Assembly: GCA_902526535.1 (NCBI GenBank)
Contig: CABZLG010000001.1
Location: 43,764 to 107,763, forward strand
DNA length: 64,000 nt
Reading direction: 5' to 3'
Source: an uncultured SAR86 cluster bacterium
GTDB taxonomy: Bacteria > Pseudomonadota > Gammaproteobacteria > Magnimaribacterales > TMED112
The notes beneath the pieces were generated by a model that worked only from the letters and a program-made list of their open reading frames with translations, searched no databases and had not been told where the DNA came from. Both the position numbers and the translations under genes were made by a program. Shown piece after piece: positions 50,660 through 60,566 of this stretch (position 1 is its first letter; the number at the start of each line of letters is the position of its first letter).

Positions 50660-51336
50660 CATCAATATTCCTCAAAAAAAAGATGAATACTGATATTGCT
50701 CATTTTTTAGACAATAGTCAAATACATTATTTAAAAAAAGTAATGAAAATTAAAGATGACGAAAAGTTTTATACGTTCGATGGAAATGGCTTAAGAGGAC
50801 TATGTATACTGACCTCTGACTCAAAGCTAAAAGTTTTAGATATAAATGAAGAAGAGAGAAAATACCATTCTTGTGTAATTATTCCTCTTTTAAAGAAAGC
50901 AAGATTTGAATATGCCCTTCAAAAATGTGTAGAGTTAGGTATAAAAAATATCGTTACTTATATATCTTATAAAGCTCGAGATAAATATGATTTTTCAAAA
51001 GAGCTTACTAGACAATATAGATATAAGGAAATTATAAAATCAGCATTTCTTCAGTCTGAAAACTATTATTTACCTGATATTGAAATGTCAGAATTTCTTT
51101 TTGATATTGATTTTGAGAATTTCAAAAATCCGATTTTCCTGGATCAGAATGTAAGCTTAAATTTAAATGGAGATGAGAGTGTTGATGCAATTGTTGTAGG
51201 GGGTGAATTTGGCTACCATGAAAAAGAAATTGAATTTTTAGAAAAACAAAAAAACATAAGAAGTTTTAGGGTAAGTTCTAATATACTAAGAGTTGAGACT
51301 GCGCCTGTTGTTGCTCTTGCTAAATTAAATTATTAA
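50650..51336 (+). CDS. rsmE: 16S rRNA m3U1498 methyltransferase RsmE
   Basis: SPOUT-family methyltransferase of 228 residues. The N-terminal PUA-like part runs from MRTASIFL through SQIHYLKKVMKIKDDEKFYTFDGNG. The SPOUT knot is visible as VVGGEFGYHEKEIEFL and SSNILRVETAPVVAL near the C-terminus. The ATG at 50650 gives the conserved MR start and implies a leader of only about 5 bases from the TATAAT upstream. The neighbours gshB and ruvX match the E. coli order, with yqgE missing. Confidence 0.94.
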   Translation: MRTASIFLKKKMNTDIAHFLDNSQIHYLKKVMKIKDDEKFYTFDGNGLRGLCILTSDSKLKVLDINEEERKYHSCVIIPLLKKARFEYALQKCVELGIKNIVTYISYKARDKYDFSKELTRQYRYKEIIKSAFLQSENYYLPDIEMSEFLFDIDFENFKNPIFLDQNVSLNLNGDESVDAIVVGGEFGYHEKEIEFLEKQKNIRSFRVSSNILRVETAPVVALAKLNY

Positions 51337-52266
51337 ATGAAAGTAGCCTTTATAATCAACGATTTTGACTCAATGAATCTTGAGAAAGATACATCAGTTT
51401 TTCTCATGAATGAAGCTTTTAAACGAGGCTATGATGTTTTTTCTTTCGGTGTTAATGATGTTACTTACAAATTAAACAATCTTTTTGCGAAATGCGAAAA
51501 AGTAAATTTTCCTGATCCGAGTTTGCTTTCATTCACAAAAGAAAATGCTGATTTACAGGATCTTGATCAATTTGATTATGTAATTAATAGAGTAACCCCA
51601 CCTTTTAATAAAGAATATCTGTATTTAACACAGTTGTTAGACCTTGCAGATATTAAATGCATTAATCCAGCACAAGCTTTAAGAGAAGAAAATGAAAAGC
51701 TTGTCATCTTGAACTTCCCAGAAATCATACCAGTCACAAAAGTTACAAATTCCCTTGATGAAATAAAAGATATGTTTAAAGAAGGATGTAAAAAAATTGT
51801 TATAAAACCACTTGATGGAATGGGTGGTAAATCTATCTTTAGTTTAAGTGAGTTTGACAAAAATATAAATGTGATTTGGGAGACGATTACTCAAAACGGA
51901 AGGAAACATGTAATGCTACAAGAGTATATCGAAGAGGCTAATAAAGGAGATACAAGAATTATTTTTATAAATTATGAAATGCTTGAAAAGAAAGTTGTAA
52001 GAGTCCCATCAAGTGATGACTTTAGAGGAAATTTAGCAGTTGGAGCTAAATATAAAGTTGAAGATACAACAGAGTTTGATAAAAAAATTGCGAAACAAAT
52101 TATTCCCTTTTTAAAAGAGAGAAATATTTACTTTGCTGGTGCGGATTTTCTTGGAGAAAAGCTCTCTGAAATAAATATTACTTCTCCAACATGCTTACAA
52201 GAAATTAATAAAAGTACTGATTTAAATCCTAGCAAGATTTTCTGGGACAATATTGGAAATGAATAA
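51337..52266 (+). CDS. gshB: Glutathione synthetase
   Basis: ATP-grasp ligase adding glycine to gamma-glutamylcysteine. The 309 residues include NRVTPPFNKEYLYLTQLLD, INPAQALREENEKLVILNFPE, KPLDGMGGKSIF (ATP-grasp loop, about 163-174), FRGNLAVGAKYKVE and LQEINKSTDLNPSK. The start is the first base after the rsmE stop. Works with gshA encoded at 4.5-6.0 kb. Confidence 0.95.
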   Translation: MKVAFIINDFDSMNLEKDTSVFLMNEAFKRGYDVFSFGVNDVTYKLNNLFAKCEKVNFPDPSLLSFTKENADLQDLDQFDYVINRVTPPFNKEYLYLTQLLDLADIKCINPAQALREENEKLVILNFPEIIPVTKVTNSLDEIKDMFKEGCKKIVIKPLDGMGGKSIFSLSEFDKNINVIWETITQNGRKHVMLQEYIEEANKGDTRIIFINYEMLEKKVVRVPSSDDFRGNLAVGAKYKVEDTTEFDKKIAKQIIPFLKERNIYFAGADFLGEKLSEINITSPTCLQEINKSTDLNPSKIFWDNIGNE

Positions 52267-52645
52267 AAATCACAATATGTTTCTTTGTTTTGATTTTGGT
52301 GTAAAGAAAATAGGAATTTGTTTTGGAGAAACAATAGCGGGAAGTTCTACTCCCCTGCCGTTAATTAAAAATAATGATGAGTTGATGAAGAAAATCAAAG
52401 CATATGTTGATGAATGGGATCCAGATGCATTTTTAATTGGATGTCCTTCGAAACCATCTAAAGATTTTTTTAAACAACTTAATATTTTTAAGAAGAATCT
52501 AAGAAATGAATTTAAATTAGATGTATTCCAATGTAATGAAGATTTTACAAGTCAAATAATTTCATCAGAATTTAAAAATAAAGAATATGATTCATTATCA
52601 GCACAAAAAATATTTGAAAGTTGGGTAAACATTAAAAGTGAGTAA
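52259..52645 (+). CDS. ruvX: Holliday junction resolvase-like RuvX/YqgF
   Basis: RNase H-fold protein of about 128 residues implicated in 16S rRNA 5' processing. Seen: FLCFDFGVKKIGICFGE near the N-terminus with the first Asp, DAFLIGCPSKPS (usually VVGLPLNMDG-like), and QCNEDFTSQIIS where the family has DER in the TS region. The motifs are more divergent than usual: the DER is reduced to NED. Start could be ATG 52259 or 52277; the first overlaps gshB by 8 bases. The position after gshB supports the call. Confidence 0.82.
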   Translation: MNKNHNMFLCFDFGVKKIGICFGETIAGSSTPLPLIKNNDELMKKIKAYVDEWDPDAFLIGCPSKPSKDFFKQLNIFKKNLRNEFKLDVFQCNEDFTSQIISSEFKNKEYDSLSAQKIFESWVNIKSE

Positions 52646-54374
52646 ATCTATTCCAAGAGAATTTATAGATAAATTAATTGAGATGTCGGATATAGTTGGG
52701 ATAATTGGAACTTATGTTGATTTACGTCAATCATCTGGACAATACAGGAGTAAATGTCCTTTTCATGATGGTGACAACATAACCACATTTTCTGTAAGCC
52801 CACAAAAAGGGATATATCATTGCTTTAAGTGCAATGAAGGAGGAAATGTGATAAGTTTCCTCATGAAATACCTATCACTGGATTTTATTGAAGCAGTTGA
52901 AAAACTAGCAGAAATAAATCACATTGAAATTCCAAGAACAGCAATTAAGCAAGGTCCTGATAATAGTAAATTTTTTGAAATAAATAATTTAGTTGCAAAA
53001 GAATACTTCAGTTATCTAAAGAGTGAACCTTTATCAGTAGAGTACCTAAAAAATAGAGGTCTTACTGGTGAGACCGCAAAAGATTTTTTAATTGGTTTTG
53101 CTCCTAAAGTGCAATCGAAATTGATAGAAAAGCTTAGAGAAGAGTTTGATGATGAATTGTTGATAAAAAGCGGTTCTTTTGGCAAGGGAGAAAATGGTTT
53201 ATATCCGTTTTTTAGAAATCGAATAACTTTTCCAATTTTAAATACTAAAGAAAATGTTATTGGGTTTGGCGGTAGGTCGATAGATGAACAAATGCCTAAG
53301 TATCTTAATTCTAAAGAAAGTAATTTTTTTCAAAAGAAACGAGAACTGTATGGCTTCAATAAAGCTAGGCAAGATAAAAAGTTAGATTATTTTCTTGTGA
53401 CAGAGGGCTACATGGATGTAATTATGCTAAATCAAAACGGAATAAATAATGCTGTTGCCTCTTTAGGTACTGCTTTTTCTTTATATCATCTTGAAAATCT
53501 CTTTAAGTTTAAGAACAAGATAATTTTTTGTTTTGACTCAGATGAGGCTGGTCTCAAAGCTGCGTGGAGATCACTCAATCAATGTATTAATAAAATTTAT
53601 GCTGACAGGACAATTAGATTTCTTTTTTTACCAGTTGACGAGGATCCAGATTCTTTTGTATTAAAAAATGGTAAAAAAGAATTTTTAAAAAAAGCTGAAA
53701 ATGCGATGGTGTTGGAAAATTTTGTATTTCAATATTTAAAAAGAGGTAAAAATTTACAATCACCAGAAGATATAAGATTAATTTCATATGAAGTACAAAA
53801 TTTAATAAAGAATATAGAAGCAGATTTATTGAAAGAGACTTTACTAAATAAAATTTGTAAAGAATTGGGGGTAAGTAAAGAAGCTCTAGTTTCTACAAAG
53901 AGAAGCATCCCAAAATTAAATTCTAAAACAGTACAGCAATCCTCTGAGGCTAAGGCTGACAAATCATTTCTATTATTCGTTTATATCTATTCAAATTTTA
54001 AAGATTTAATCGCAGAGAAAGGCGCACTTAATTTTGTGAGTAATTCTGAAGATGATGCATTGGCTTCTTTAAAAAAAGTTATTAATTCAATTTCAAATGG
54101 TAGCAGTCAGCATACTGAGTCAACACTTTACACTGAAGCAGAGATGTTAAATCTTAAATTAAGTGAAGATGATGCATTACAGGAGTTTCAAAGAGTTTCT
54201 GATGATATTCAACTTAAATATGACAAAAATTTCCTCAATGAAATGAAAAAAATGGCAAAAGATAGAAAATTAAGTGTTGAAAGGAAAGAAAATCTGCAAA
54301 AAACTATAAATTTGAGTGATAATATCTCAACTCAGGAAGAGGAGCTGATTAAATTCCTAAATGACTATGGTTGA
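52638..54374 (+). CDS. dnaG: DNA primase
   Basis: Synthesises RNA primers at the replication fork. The 578 residues have an N-terminal CHC2 zinc finger (KCPFHDGDNITTFSVSP then YHCFKCNEGG), the RNA polymerase/TOPRIM core (VIGFGGRSIDEQMPKYLNSKES, FLVTEGYMDVIMLNQNGI, FCFDSDEAGLKAAWRSLN and VDEDPDSF) and a C-terminal helicase-binding region. GTG start overlapping ruvX by 8 bases. The usual rpsU gene upstream is not here; dnaG-rpoD is kept. Confidence 0.97.
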   Translation: MSKSIPREFIDKLIEMSDIVGIIGTYVDLRQSSGQYRSKCPFHDGDNITTFSVSPQKGIYHCFKCNEGGNVISFLMKYLSLDFIEAVEKLAEINHIEIPRTAIKQGPDNSKFFEINNLVAKEYFSYLKSEPLSVEYLKNRGLTGETAKDFLIGFAPKVQSKLIEKLREEFDDELLIKSGSFGKGENGLYPFFRNRITFPILNTKENVIGFGGRSIDEQMPKYLNSKESNFFQKKRELYGFNKARQDKKLDYFLVTEGYMDVIMLNQNGINNAVASLGTAFSLYHLENLFKFKNKIIFCFDSDEAGLKAAWRSLNQCINKIYADRTIRFLFLPVDEDPDSFVLKNGKKEFLKKAENAMVLENFVFQYLKRGKNLQSPEDIRLISYEVQNLIKNIEADLLKETLLNKICKELGVSKEALVSTKRSIPKLNSKTVQQSSEAKADKSFLLFVYIYSNFKDLIAEKGALNFVSNSEDDALASLKKVINSISNGSSQHTESTLYTEAEMLNLKLSEDDALQEFQRVSDDIQLKYDKNFLNEMKKMAKDRKLSVERKENLQKTINLSDNISTQEEELIKFLNDYG

Positions 54375-54404
54375 AAATAGTTTATTTAGAGGTATATAAA
54401 ATAA

Positions 54405-56228
54405 ATGTCTGAAAAAATTAATCCAGAAGAAAAAAATGCAGCAAATGATATAGCTCAGTTAATTCAGTTAGGCCGTGATCAAGGTTTTTTAACTCACGCA
54501 GATATAAATGATACTTTGCCTGAGGGATCAACAGACGAAGAAAATTTTCCTGAAATCTTGCAAGCTCTTAAAGATATGGGGATTAAAGTCTTTGAAGAAA
54601 CTCCTGATCAAGATGAATTAATGCTTGGAGAAGATGAAGACACCGATGATCTAGCTGCAGAAGATGCAGTTGCAGCTCTTTCTCAAACCGAAATTGAATC
54701 AGGAAGAACGACTGATCCAGTACGAATGTATATGAGAGAAATGGGGAGTGTAGACCTCTTGACCAAAACAGGGGAAATTGATATTGCCAAAAGAATTGAA
54801 AAAGCTATGAAGGAAGTTCTTTCATTATGCGCTGAGTATCCTCTGTGCATTGAATATATCCTGGATTTTTATGAAAGGATTAAGAAGGAAGAAAAGAAAA
54901 CACAAGATTTGATTTCTGGTTTTATGTTGGATGAACCTGAAGGCGAAATAGTAGAAGAAGAGTTTAATGATCAAAATCAACAAAAGGAGGTGATTGAAGA
55001 TGATGAGAATGAAGAATCTTCAGCAATATCTTTTGAAGAGTGTACAAATGTAATAAAAAAAATAAAAAGAAACCACAACACTTATGTCAAATCGTTAAAT
55101 AATGCCAAACTTGATTCTAAAGCTCAAAAAGCTCTGGACAAACTAAAGGAAGAATTCCAAAAAATTAAGTTCAATTCCAAAGTTTTCGATACTCTGGTTA
55201 TAATTCCGGCTGAGAGAAAAGCACAAGTTGGAGCTTTTGAAAAAGAACTTAAAAAAATGCTTGTTAAAAATGTGGGCCTCCCAAATAAAGAGGCAAGAAC
55301 TTTGATTGAAGAAAATCTTATAAACATTCGGCTTCTGACTAAACTATCCAAAGATAAAAAAATCAAGAAAAAGATTGAAGCTATAAAACCTACATTTATC
55401 AGGATTCAAAAAGACCTTATCAAAATCGATGAAAATAATTTAATGCCTGTAACACAAATTTTGTCGCTTAATAAAAGAATTAACAAAGCTTACAGAGGTT
55501 TGCTAAGAGCCAAAAAAGAAATGATAGAGGCGAATTTAAGATTAGTTATTTCAATAGCAAAAAAATATACAAATAGAGGACTGCAGTTTTTAGATCTTAT
55601 TCAAGAGGGCAATATTGGGCTCATGAAAGCAGTTGATAAGTTTGAATACAGAAGAGGATATAAATTTTCGACTTATGCAACCTGGTGGATAAGACAAGCG
55701 ATAACTAGGTCAATTGCTGACCAAGCAAGAACTATTAGAATTCCTGTCCATATGATAGAAACAATAAATAAATTAAATAGACTCTCTAGGCAAATGATGC
55801 AAGAAATTGGGAGAGAACCTACTCCTGAAGAGATGTCAAAGAGGTTAGATATCCCAGAAGATAAAATGAGAAAGGTAATGAAAATTGCAAAAGAGCCAAT
55901 TTCAATGGAAACACCAATCGGTGATGATGAAGATTCAAATCTTGGTGATTTTCTTGAAGATAGCTCAATCAACTCACCCATAGATGATGCTTCCATTAGA
56001 GGTCTTAAAGACGCTACAGATGAAATACTAGGATCATTAACAGCGAGAGAGGCAAAAGTCCTAAGAATGAGATTCGGTATTGGAATGAATAATGATCATA
56101 CTCTTGAAGAGGTCGGAAAACAATTTGATGTGACCAGAGAGAGAATAAGACAAATTGAAGCTAAAGCACTTAGAAAACTACGCCATCCATCTCGTTCTGA
56201 TGTTTTAAAAAGTTTCTTGCATGAATAA
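54405..56228 (+). CDS. rpoD: RNA polymerase sigma factor RpoD (sigma-70)
   Basis: Primary sigma factor of 607 residues. Region 1.1 is acidic (1-80). Region 1.2 is [33 protein letters not shown] non-conserved region with much charge spans about 150-330. Region 2 is [22 protein letters not shown] followed by [24 protein letters not shown]. Region 3 is [18 protein letters not shown]. Region 4 has the helix-turn-helix [30 protein letters not shown]. It recognises the TATAAT-like boxes described in this window and is the partner target of the 6S RNA. It sits 30 bases after dnaG. Confidence 0.98.
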   Translation: MSEKINPEEKNAANDIAQLIQLGRDQGFLTHADINDTLPEGSTDEENFPEILQALKDMGIKVFEETPDQDELMLGEDEDTDDLAAEDAVAALSQTEIESGRTTDPVRMYMREMGSVDLLTKTGEIDIAKRIEKAMKEVLSLCAEYPLCIEYILDFYERIKKEEKKTQDLISGFMLDEPEGEIVEEEFNDQNQQKEVIEDDENEESSAISFEECTNVIKKIKRNHNTYVKSLNNAKLDSKAQKALDKLKEEFQKIKFNSKVFDTLVIIPAERKAQVGAFEKELKKMLVKNVGLPNKEARTLIEENLINIRLLTKLSKDKKIKKKIEAIKPTFIRIQKDLIKIDENNLMPVTQILSLNKRINKAYRGLLRAKKEMIEANLRLVISIAKKYTNRGLQFLDLIQEGNIGLMKAVDKFEYRRGYKFSTYATWWIRQAITRSIADQARTIRIPVHMIETINKLNRLSRQMMQEIGREPTPEEMSKRLDIPEDKMRKVMKIAKEPISMETPIGDDEDSNLGDFLEDSSINSPIDDASIRGLKDATDEILGSLTAREAKVLRMRFGIGMNNDHTLEEVGKQFDVTRERIRQIEAKALRKLRHPSRSDVLKSFLHE

Positions 56229-56275
56229 AACTTTAAGATACTATTAAATCTGGCATTTAACTCTTAAAAAGCATT

Positions 56276-57556
56276 GTGGAATTCATAATTGAGAATTTTT
56301 ATCTAATTATTGCATCGGCATTAATTTTCGGTTTCTTTATGGCCTATGGTATTGGGGCAAATGATGTGGCGAATGCTATGGGTACTTCTGTTGGAAGTAG
56401 GGCTTTAACTCTAACGCAAGCTTTGGTCATAGCAGCTATTTTTGAATTTCTAGGTGCATATTTAGCTGGAGCTGAAGTTACAACAACAATTAAAGAAAAT
56501 ATCGTATCTCCTAGTAATTTTGATGCAAATCCCTCGATATTTGTTTTAGGGATGCTTTCTAGTCTGCTAGCAGCAGGGGCATGGTTATTATTAGCAACTA
56601 TTTTTGGATTACCTGTATCCACAACACATGCAATAATCGGGGCAATAGCAGGTTTTTCAGTATTCTATTTAGGATGGTCATCAGTCAGCTGGGGATATAT
56701 CGGGAGCATTACAATATCATGGCTAATCACTCCTTTACTTGCAGCGTTATTATCCGGACTTCTATACTACAGTGCAAAGAAATTAATTATTAAATCAGAT
56801 ACTCCAATCGAATCAGGAAGAAGATATATACCAATGTATGCTGGTCTTGTTGGTTTCATTATATCTGCTATTACACTTAATAAGAGTCTAAAAAATACTG
56901 ATGTTCCTGAATTAATAACTTCAACCTTTGGCGGATCTGATTTATTAGTAGTAAATGTTTTTGTTTCGTTATCTGTCGCTCTGATTTGCTATGCGATTTC
57001 AAGATTAATTTTATCGCATTATATTTCTACTACACCAAATCCAGATGTTGAAGGAAAGTTTGCTATTTTAATGATTTTTACAGCTTGTTCTATTGCATTT
57101 GCTCACGGTTCAAATGATGTTGCAAATGCTGTAGGCCCAATGGCTGCAGTTATTTCCACGATTGAAAACTTAGGCTCTATCGAAGCTAGTTCTACTGTAC
57201 CAGAATGGGTGCTTTTGACTGGAGCTATTGGTATTGTTTTAGGTATGCTCACATTAGGCTTTAGAGTTATTAGAACAGTCGGTGAGAAAATTACAGAATT
57301 GAAGCCTAGCAAAGGTTTTGCAGCAGAAATGTCTACAGCTATTGTAGTTCTTTTAGGAAGTATTTCTGGAATTCCCCTTTCTACAACCCATACATTAGTG
57401 GGTGCTGTTATAGGGATAGGAATATTTAGTAAAAATGAGGTGAATTATAGATCTGTTTTACAAATCTTAGGTTCGTGGTTTGTTACAATTCCCGGAGGTG
57501 CAATTTTAGCAATAATGTTCTTTGTTATACTCAAAAATCTTTTTGGAGTTGTGTAA
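56276..57556 (+). CDS. Inorganic phosphate transporter, PiT family
   Basis: Cation-coupled phosphate permease of 426 residues with 10-12 hydrophobic segments in two inverted repeats. The PiT signatures are YGIGANDVANAMGTSVGSRALT (about 24-45) and its counterpart AFAHGSNDVANAVGPMAAVI (about 275-294), each followed by PVSTTHAIIGAI and PLSTTHTLVGAV. GTG start at 56276, with a 47-base gap after rpoD and no clear promoter. It overlaps the next gene by one base (TAATG). PiT systems are often low-affinity or PhoU/DUF47-paired; no DUF47 gene is adjacent here. Confidence 0.93.
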   Translation: MEFIIENFYLIIASALIFGFFMAYGIGANDVANAMGTSVGSRALTLTQALVIAAIFEFLGAYLAGAEVTTTIKENIVSPSNFDANPSIFVLGMLSSLLAAGAWLLLATIFGLPVSTTHAIIGAIAGFSVFYLGWSSVSWGYIGSITISWLITPLLAALLSGLLYYSAKKLIIKSDTPIESGRRYIPMYAGLVGFIISAITLNKSLKNTDVPELITSTFGGSDLLVVNVFVSLSVALICYAISRLILSHYISTTPNPDVEGKFAILMIFTACSIAFAHGSNDVANAVGPMAAVISTIENLGSIEASSTVPEWVLLTGAIGIVLGMLTLGFRVIRTVGEKITELKPSKGFAAEMSTAIVVLLGSISGIPLSTTHTLVGAVIGIGIFSKNEVNYRSVLQILGSWFVTIPGGAILAIMFFVILKNLFGVV

Positions 57557-58044
57557 TGGGTTTCGAATACTGGATAGAACTAGTTAACAAAGTCGTAAAT
57601 ATTATTACAGGACCAGCAGTTATTTTTAGTGTGTGGTTTCTTGTAGCTCAAATAAGAACACAGATTAAAGTGGGGAAAGCTGCTTCTAGACAATCTATTG
57701 CAGAAGCTCATCAAGAGGTAACTCTCGCTGGTCTTGATCCTCTTTTAATGAAAGCCAAAAAAAAATTAATTCAGAAAAAAGAGTTAGATATTGAAGAGGA
57801 AGTTGCTCTAAGAATTCATATGACAGCAATATTGAGGGCAAGAGAAAATCATTTTTATCAACATCAAATGGGAATGCTAGATATTGAAGAGTGGAAAACT
57901 ATGAGAAAAGCATTAGGAACACTTTTTATTGATAATCAGTTAAATTTAGATATTTGGAATAAAAGTAAATCTACTTTTAATCCAGATTTTGTGAAAATAG
58001 TTGATGAAGAAATACAAATGAGAAAAGATACATTTAAAAAATGA
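57556..58044 (+). CDS. Uncharacterised membrane-anchored protein
   Basis: Not recognised. The 162 residues start with a short amphipathic stretch and one membrane helix (about 14-33, IITGPAVIFSVWFLVAQI). A cytoplasmic-looking helical region rich in Lys, Glu and Gln follows (KVGKAASRQSIAEAHQEVTLAGLDP, ILRARENHFYQHQMGMLD). It sits between the phosphate permease (1-base overlap) and the EAL gene (4-base overlap), so it is co-expressed with both. The arrangement of one helix and a helical domain with conserved-looking aromatic residues is seen in many unnamed bacterial proteins. No function is assigned. Confidence 0.7.
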   Translation: MGFEYWIELVNKVVNIITGPAVIFSVWFLVAQIRTQIKVGKAASRQSIAEAHQEVTLAGLDPLLMKAKKKLIQKKELDIEEEVALRIHMTAILRARENHFYQHQMGMLDIEEWKTMRKALGTLFIDNQLNLDIWNKSKSTFNPDFVKIVDEEIQMRKDTFKK

Positions 58045-59132
58045 CAAACAAAGAAGAGAATTTAAAGTTTTTATCACAGTCTTTGAAGATGCATCAAAGA
58101 CCTTTCATTATTACCTCTACTTCTGGTGAAGTGCTTTGGCTTAATAATGCGAGTAAATATATATTTTCATTGAAAGATAATGACAAACCAAATCTTTTAT
58201 TCATTGATGAGAAAGATCTTGAGAAAGCGCAATTTGACTCAGAGATAGCTGATTCATTCGATGTATTTATGAAAATAAATCTTAGAAAGAAAGACTTTGT
58301 AATGAGAGTTCTATTGCATGTAATTCCTGTCGATGATCAAAAATATTTCCTTATTGAAATTGTTTCAAATTCAAAAGAAAACCTATTTGCATTAAAGACT
58401 GTCTTGTCTTGTTTGGAACACGACAGAATTGGCATGAATTATCAAAAACAATACAGACTTACAGGCAATAAAGAGCTTACAGGGATAGAGGCTTTAATAA
58501 GATTCTATGATGAAAATAATAAAGTTATTCCGAATGATAAGGTCATACCATTTATTGAGGGAGAAAATGTTTTTTCACTAGTAGTTATATCTTCAATGGA
58601 TATCGTAAAAGAGTATTTCGATGCTAGAAAAGAAAAAGGATTAGAGGATGTCACATTATTCTTTAATGTTTCAGCACATACAATTTTACATAAAGATTTT
58701 CTTACAATATTTAAAGACTTTATACAAAGGCTAGATATTAAACCCGGTGATTTTGGGATAGAGGTTACTGAAACGGCTGAGCTAAACAATCTATCAATAG
58801 CATCATTAAGGCTTTCTAGCATAAAAAATTTAGGAGTATCAATAGCACTTGATGATTTTGGTGCTGGATACTCAGCTTTAAGGTATCTTAAGGATCTGCC
58901 AGTTGATGTTCTAAAATTAGATAAAAGTTTCACATTTGAATTAGAGGAAACTCATAATCAAAGTCTAGTTCAAATAGCAAAATTAATGGCAGATTCACTA
59001 TCTATGGAATTCATTTGTGAAGGACTAGAAGAGGAGTGGCAATTAAAAAGGGCTATAAGCTTGGGATGTGAGATGGGACAAGGTTACTATCTTCATAAGC
59101 CATGTTCATTAGAAGACCTGAATAATGAGTGA
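58041..59132 (+). CDS. EAL-domain c-di-GMP phosphodiesterase with PAS-like N-terminus
   Basis: Hydrolyses c-di-GMP to pGpG. In 363 residues a PAS-like fold covers about 15-115 (RPFIITSTSGEVLWLNNASKYIF). The EAL domain covers about 125-360, with its key residues kept: GIEALIRF, FFNVSAHTIL, GIEVTETAEL, LDDFGAGYSALRYLKDLPVDVLKLDKSF, the CEGLEEEWQL glutamates and QGYYLHKP. Catalysis is therefore expected. It has no membrane segment. It overlaps the GGDEF gene by 8 bases, so the cyclase and the phosphodiesterase are made from one transcript. Confidence 0.93.
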   Translation: MTNKEENLKFLSQSLKMHQRPFIITSTSGEVLWLNNASKYIFSLKDNDKPNLLFIDEKDLEKAQFDSEIADSFDVFMKINLRKKDFVMRVLLHVIPVDDQKYFLIEIVSNSKENLFALKTVLSCLEHDRIGMNYQKQYRLTGNKELTGIEALIRFYDENNKVIPNDKVIPFIEGENVFSLVVISSMDIVKEYFDARKEKGLEDVTLFFNVSAHTILHKDFLTIFKDFIQRLDIKPGDFGIEVTETAELNNLSIASLRLSSIKNLGVSIALDDFGAGYSALRYLKDLPVDVLKLDKSFTFELEETHNQSLVQIAKLMADSLSMEFICEGLEEEWQLKRAISLGCEMGQGYYLHKPCSLEDLNNE

Positions 59133-60564
59133 TAAAAAAGAAAGAATATTACTTACTCAAATTAAACAAGACTTCACTACACCTGTAGATGCTGTTTCAG
59201 ACTATATAAATCTAATTATTGATTCTAGCGATATATATGATGAGGAAATAAGTGATGAATTTGATAACATCAAAAAATCAGCAATAACACTTAGACTTAA
59301 TTTTATTGATGCATTTAAAGAATATGCAGAACAAAAAAATAAATCCATAAAAAACGATGAAGAGGCCTCGGTTCTTAGACATGATTTACGAACGCCTTTA
59401 AATGGAATAATTGGCTACAGTGAAATTCTTATTGAAGATTACGAAGACGATATTAGCGATAACCATAAAGAAGATCTTGGCAATATCATAAATCTCGCAA
59501 AAGAGGTGGAGAATGCTATTTCTAACTTTGTAGATTTCTTAAAAGGAGGGTCAAAGGTTGATTTATCAAAACAAGATAATGAAGGAAGTGCGGAGAGTCT
59601 ATTTAGTTCTTTAGGAAAAATTGAAGCAGAAATAAAGATTAATGATGAAATTAAAAAATCAAAAATTTTAATTGTTGACGACATCAAAACAAACTGTGAT
59701 GTACTTCAAAGAAGATTAGAATCTTCAGGATTTAAAACCGAGGTAGCGATGTCTGGTAAGGAAGCATTAGCGGCAGTTGGTAAAAAAAATTATGACCTTG
59801 TACTTCTTGATGTGCTGATGCCAGAAATCAACGGATTAGAAGTTCTTATAAAGGTAAGAGAAAACTTTGATCTAGATAAACTTCCAATAATAATGGTTTC
59901 ATCATTTGATGATGTTGAAAGCATTTCTAAGTGTTTGCAGCTAGGAGCTAATGAGTATCTGCCAAAACCGCTTAATTCAACAATATTACTTGCTAAGGTT
60001 GCAGCTACCCTTGAAAGGAAAATGTTAAGAGAAAGAGAAAAAGAGCTACTTTCAGAGTTACATCACCAAGCAATAACAGATGAGATGACAGGAATTCCAA
60101 ATAGAAGATTTGTATTTGAAGAGCTTGAGAAAAATTTTGATGAAATAAAGAAAGAAAATAAGGAAAACTTTGCGGTTGTAATATTTGATATTGATCATTT
60201 CAAAAATGTAAATGATACCTATGGCCATGCTGCCGGTGACGAAATTATCAAAAAGGTATGTGATTTAGCAAAAGAAAATATTGAGAGTCCAAGTATTTTT
60301 GGCAGAATTGGTGGTGAGGAGTTTTTGGCAATAATTTATAACAGTTCAACGAATTATTTGCATGATTTATGTGAAAAAATTCGTCAGGTGGTTGAGAAAG
60401 AAACAACTTTATTCGATAATCAAAAAATAAAGGTTACTATCAGTGGTGGTGGAGCCTTTACAAGTGAAAGCCTAAATATTTCTGATTTGATAAATAAAGC
60501 TGATGAAAGGCTTTATCTTTCAAAGAAGAATGGGCGGAATAAATTTTATTTAAAAGAGGATTAA
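59125..60564 (+). CDS. Diguanylate cyclase with DHp-like segment, receiver and GGDEF domains
   Basis: Makes c-di-GMP from two GTP. In 479 residues a helical N-terminus (1-75) is followed by a HisKA/DHp segment with an intact H-box (LRHDLRTPLNGIIGYSEIL, His86). No HATPase domain follows; instead there is a receiver (about 185-300, DD pair and phospho-acceptor Asp229 in LLDVLMPEING, Lys in YLPKPL), then a GGDEF domain with DHFKNVNDTYGHAAGDE and the active GGEEF at 396-400. The inhibitory RxxD site is not present before it. The H-box is nearly that of the hybrid kinase encoded at 60.9-63.9 kb. Gene order EAL-GGDEF-REC is one operon. Confidence 0.93.
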   Translation: MSDKKERILLTQIKQDFTTPVDAVSDYINLIIDSSDIYDEEISDEFDNIKKSAITLRLNFIDAFKEYAEQKNKSIKNDEEASVLRHDLRTPLNGIIGYSEILIEDYEDDISDNHKEDLGNIINLAKEVENAISNFVDFLKGGSKVDLSKQDNEGSAESLFSSLGKIEAEIKINDEIKKSKILIVDDIKTNCDVLQRRLESSGFKTEVAMSGKEALAAVGKKNYDLVLLDVLMPEINGLEVLIKVRENFDLDKLPIIMVSSFDDVESISKCLQLGANEYLPKPLNSTILLAKVAATLERKMLREREKELLSELHHQAITDEMTGIPNRRFVFEELEKNFDEIKKENKENFAVVIFDIDHFKNVNDTYGHAAGDEIIKKVCDLAKENIESPSIFGRIGGEEFLAIIYNSSTNYLHDLCEKIRQVVEKETTLFDNQKIKVTISGGGAFTSESLNISDLINKADERLYLSKKNGRNKFYLKED

Positions 60565-60566
60565 CG

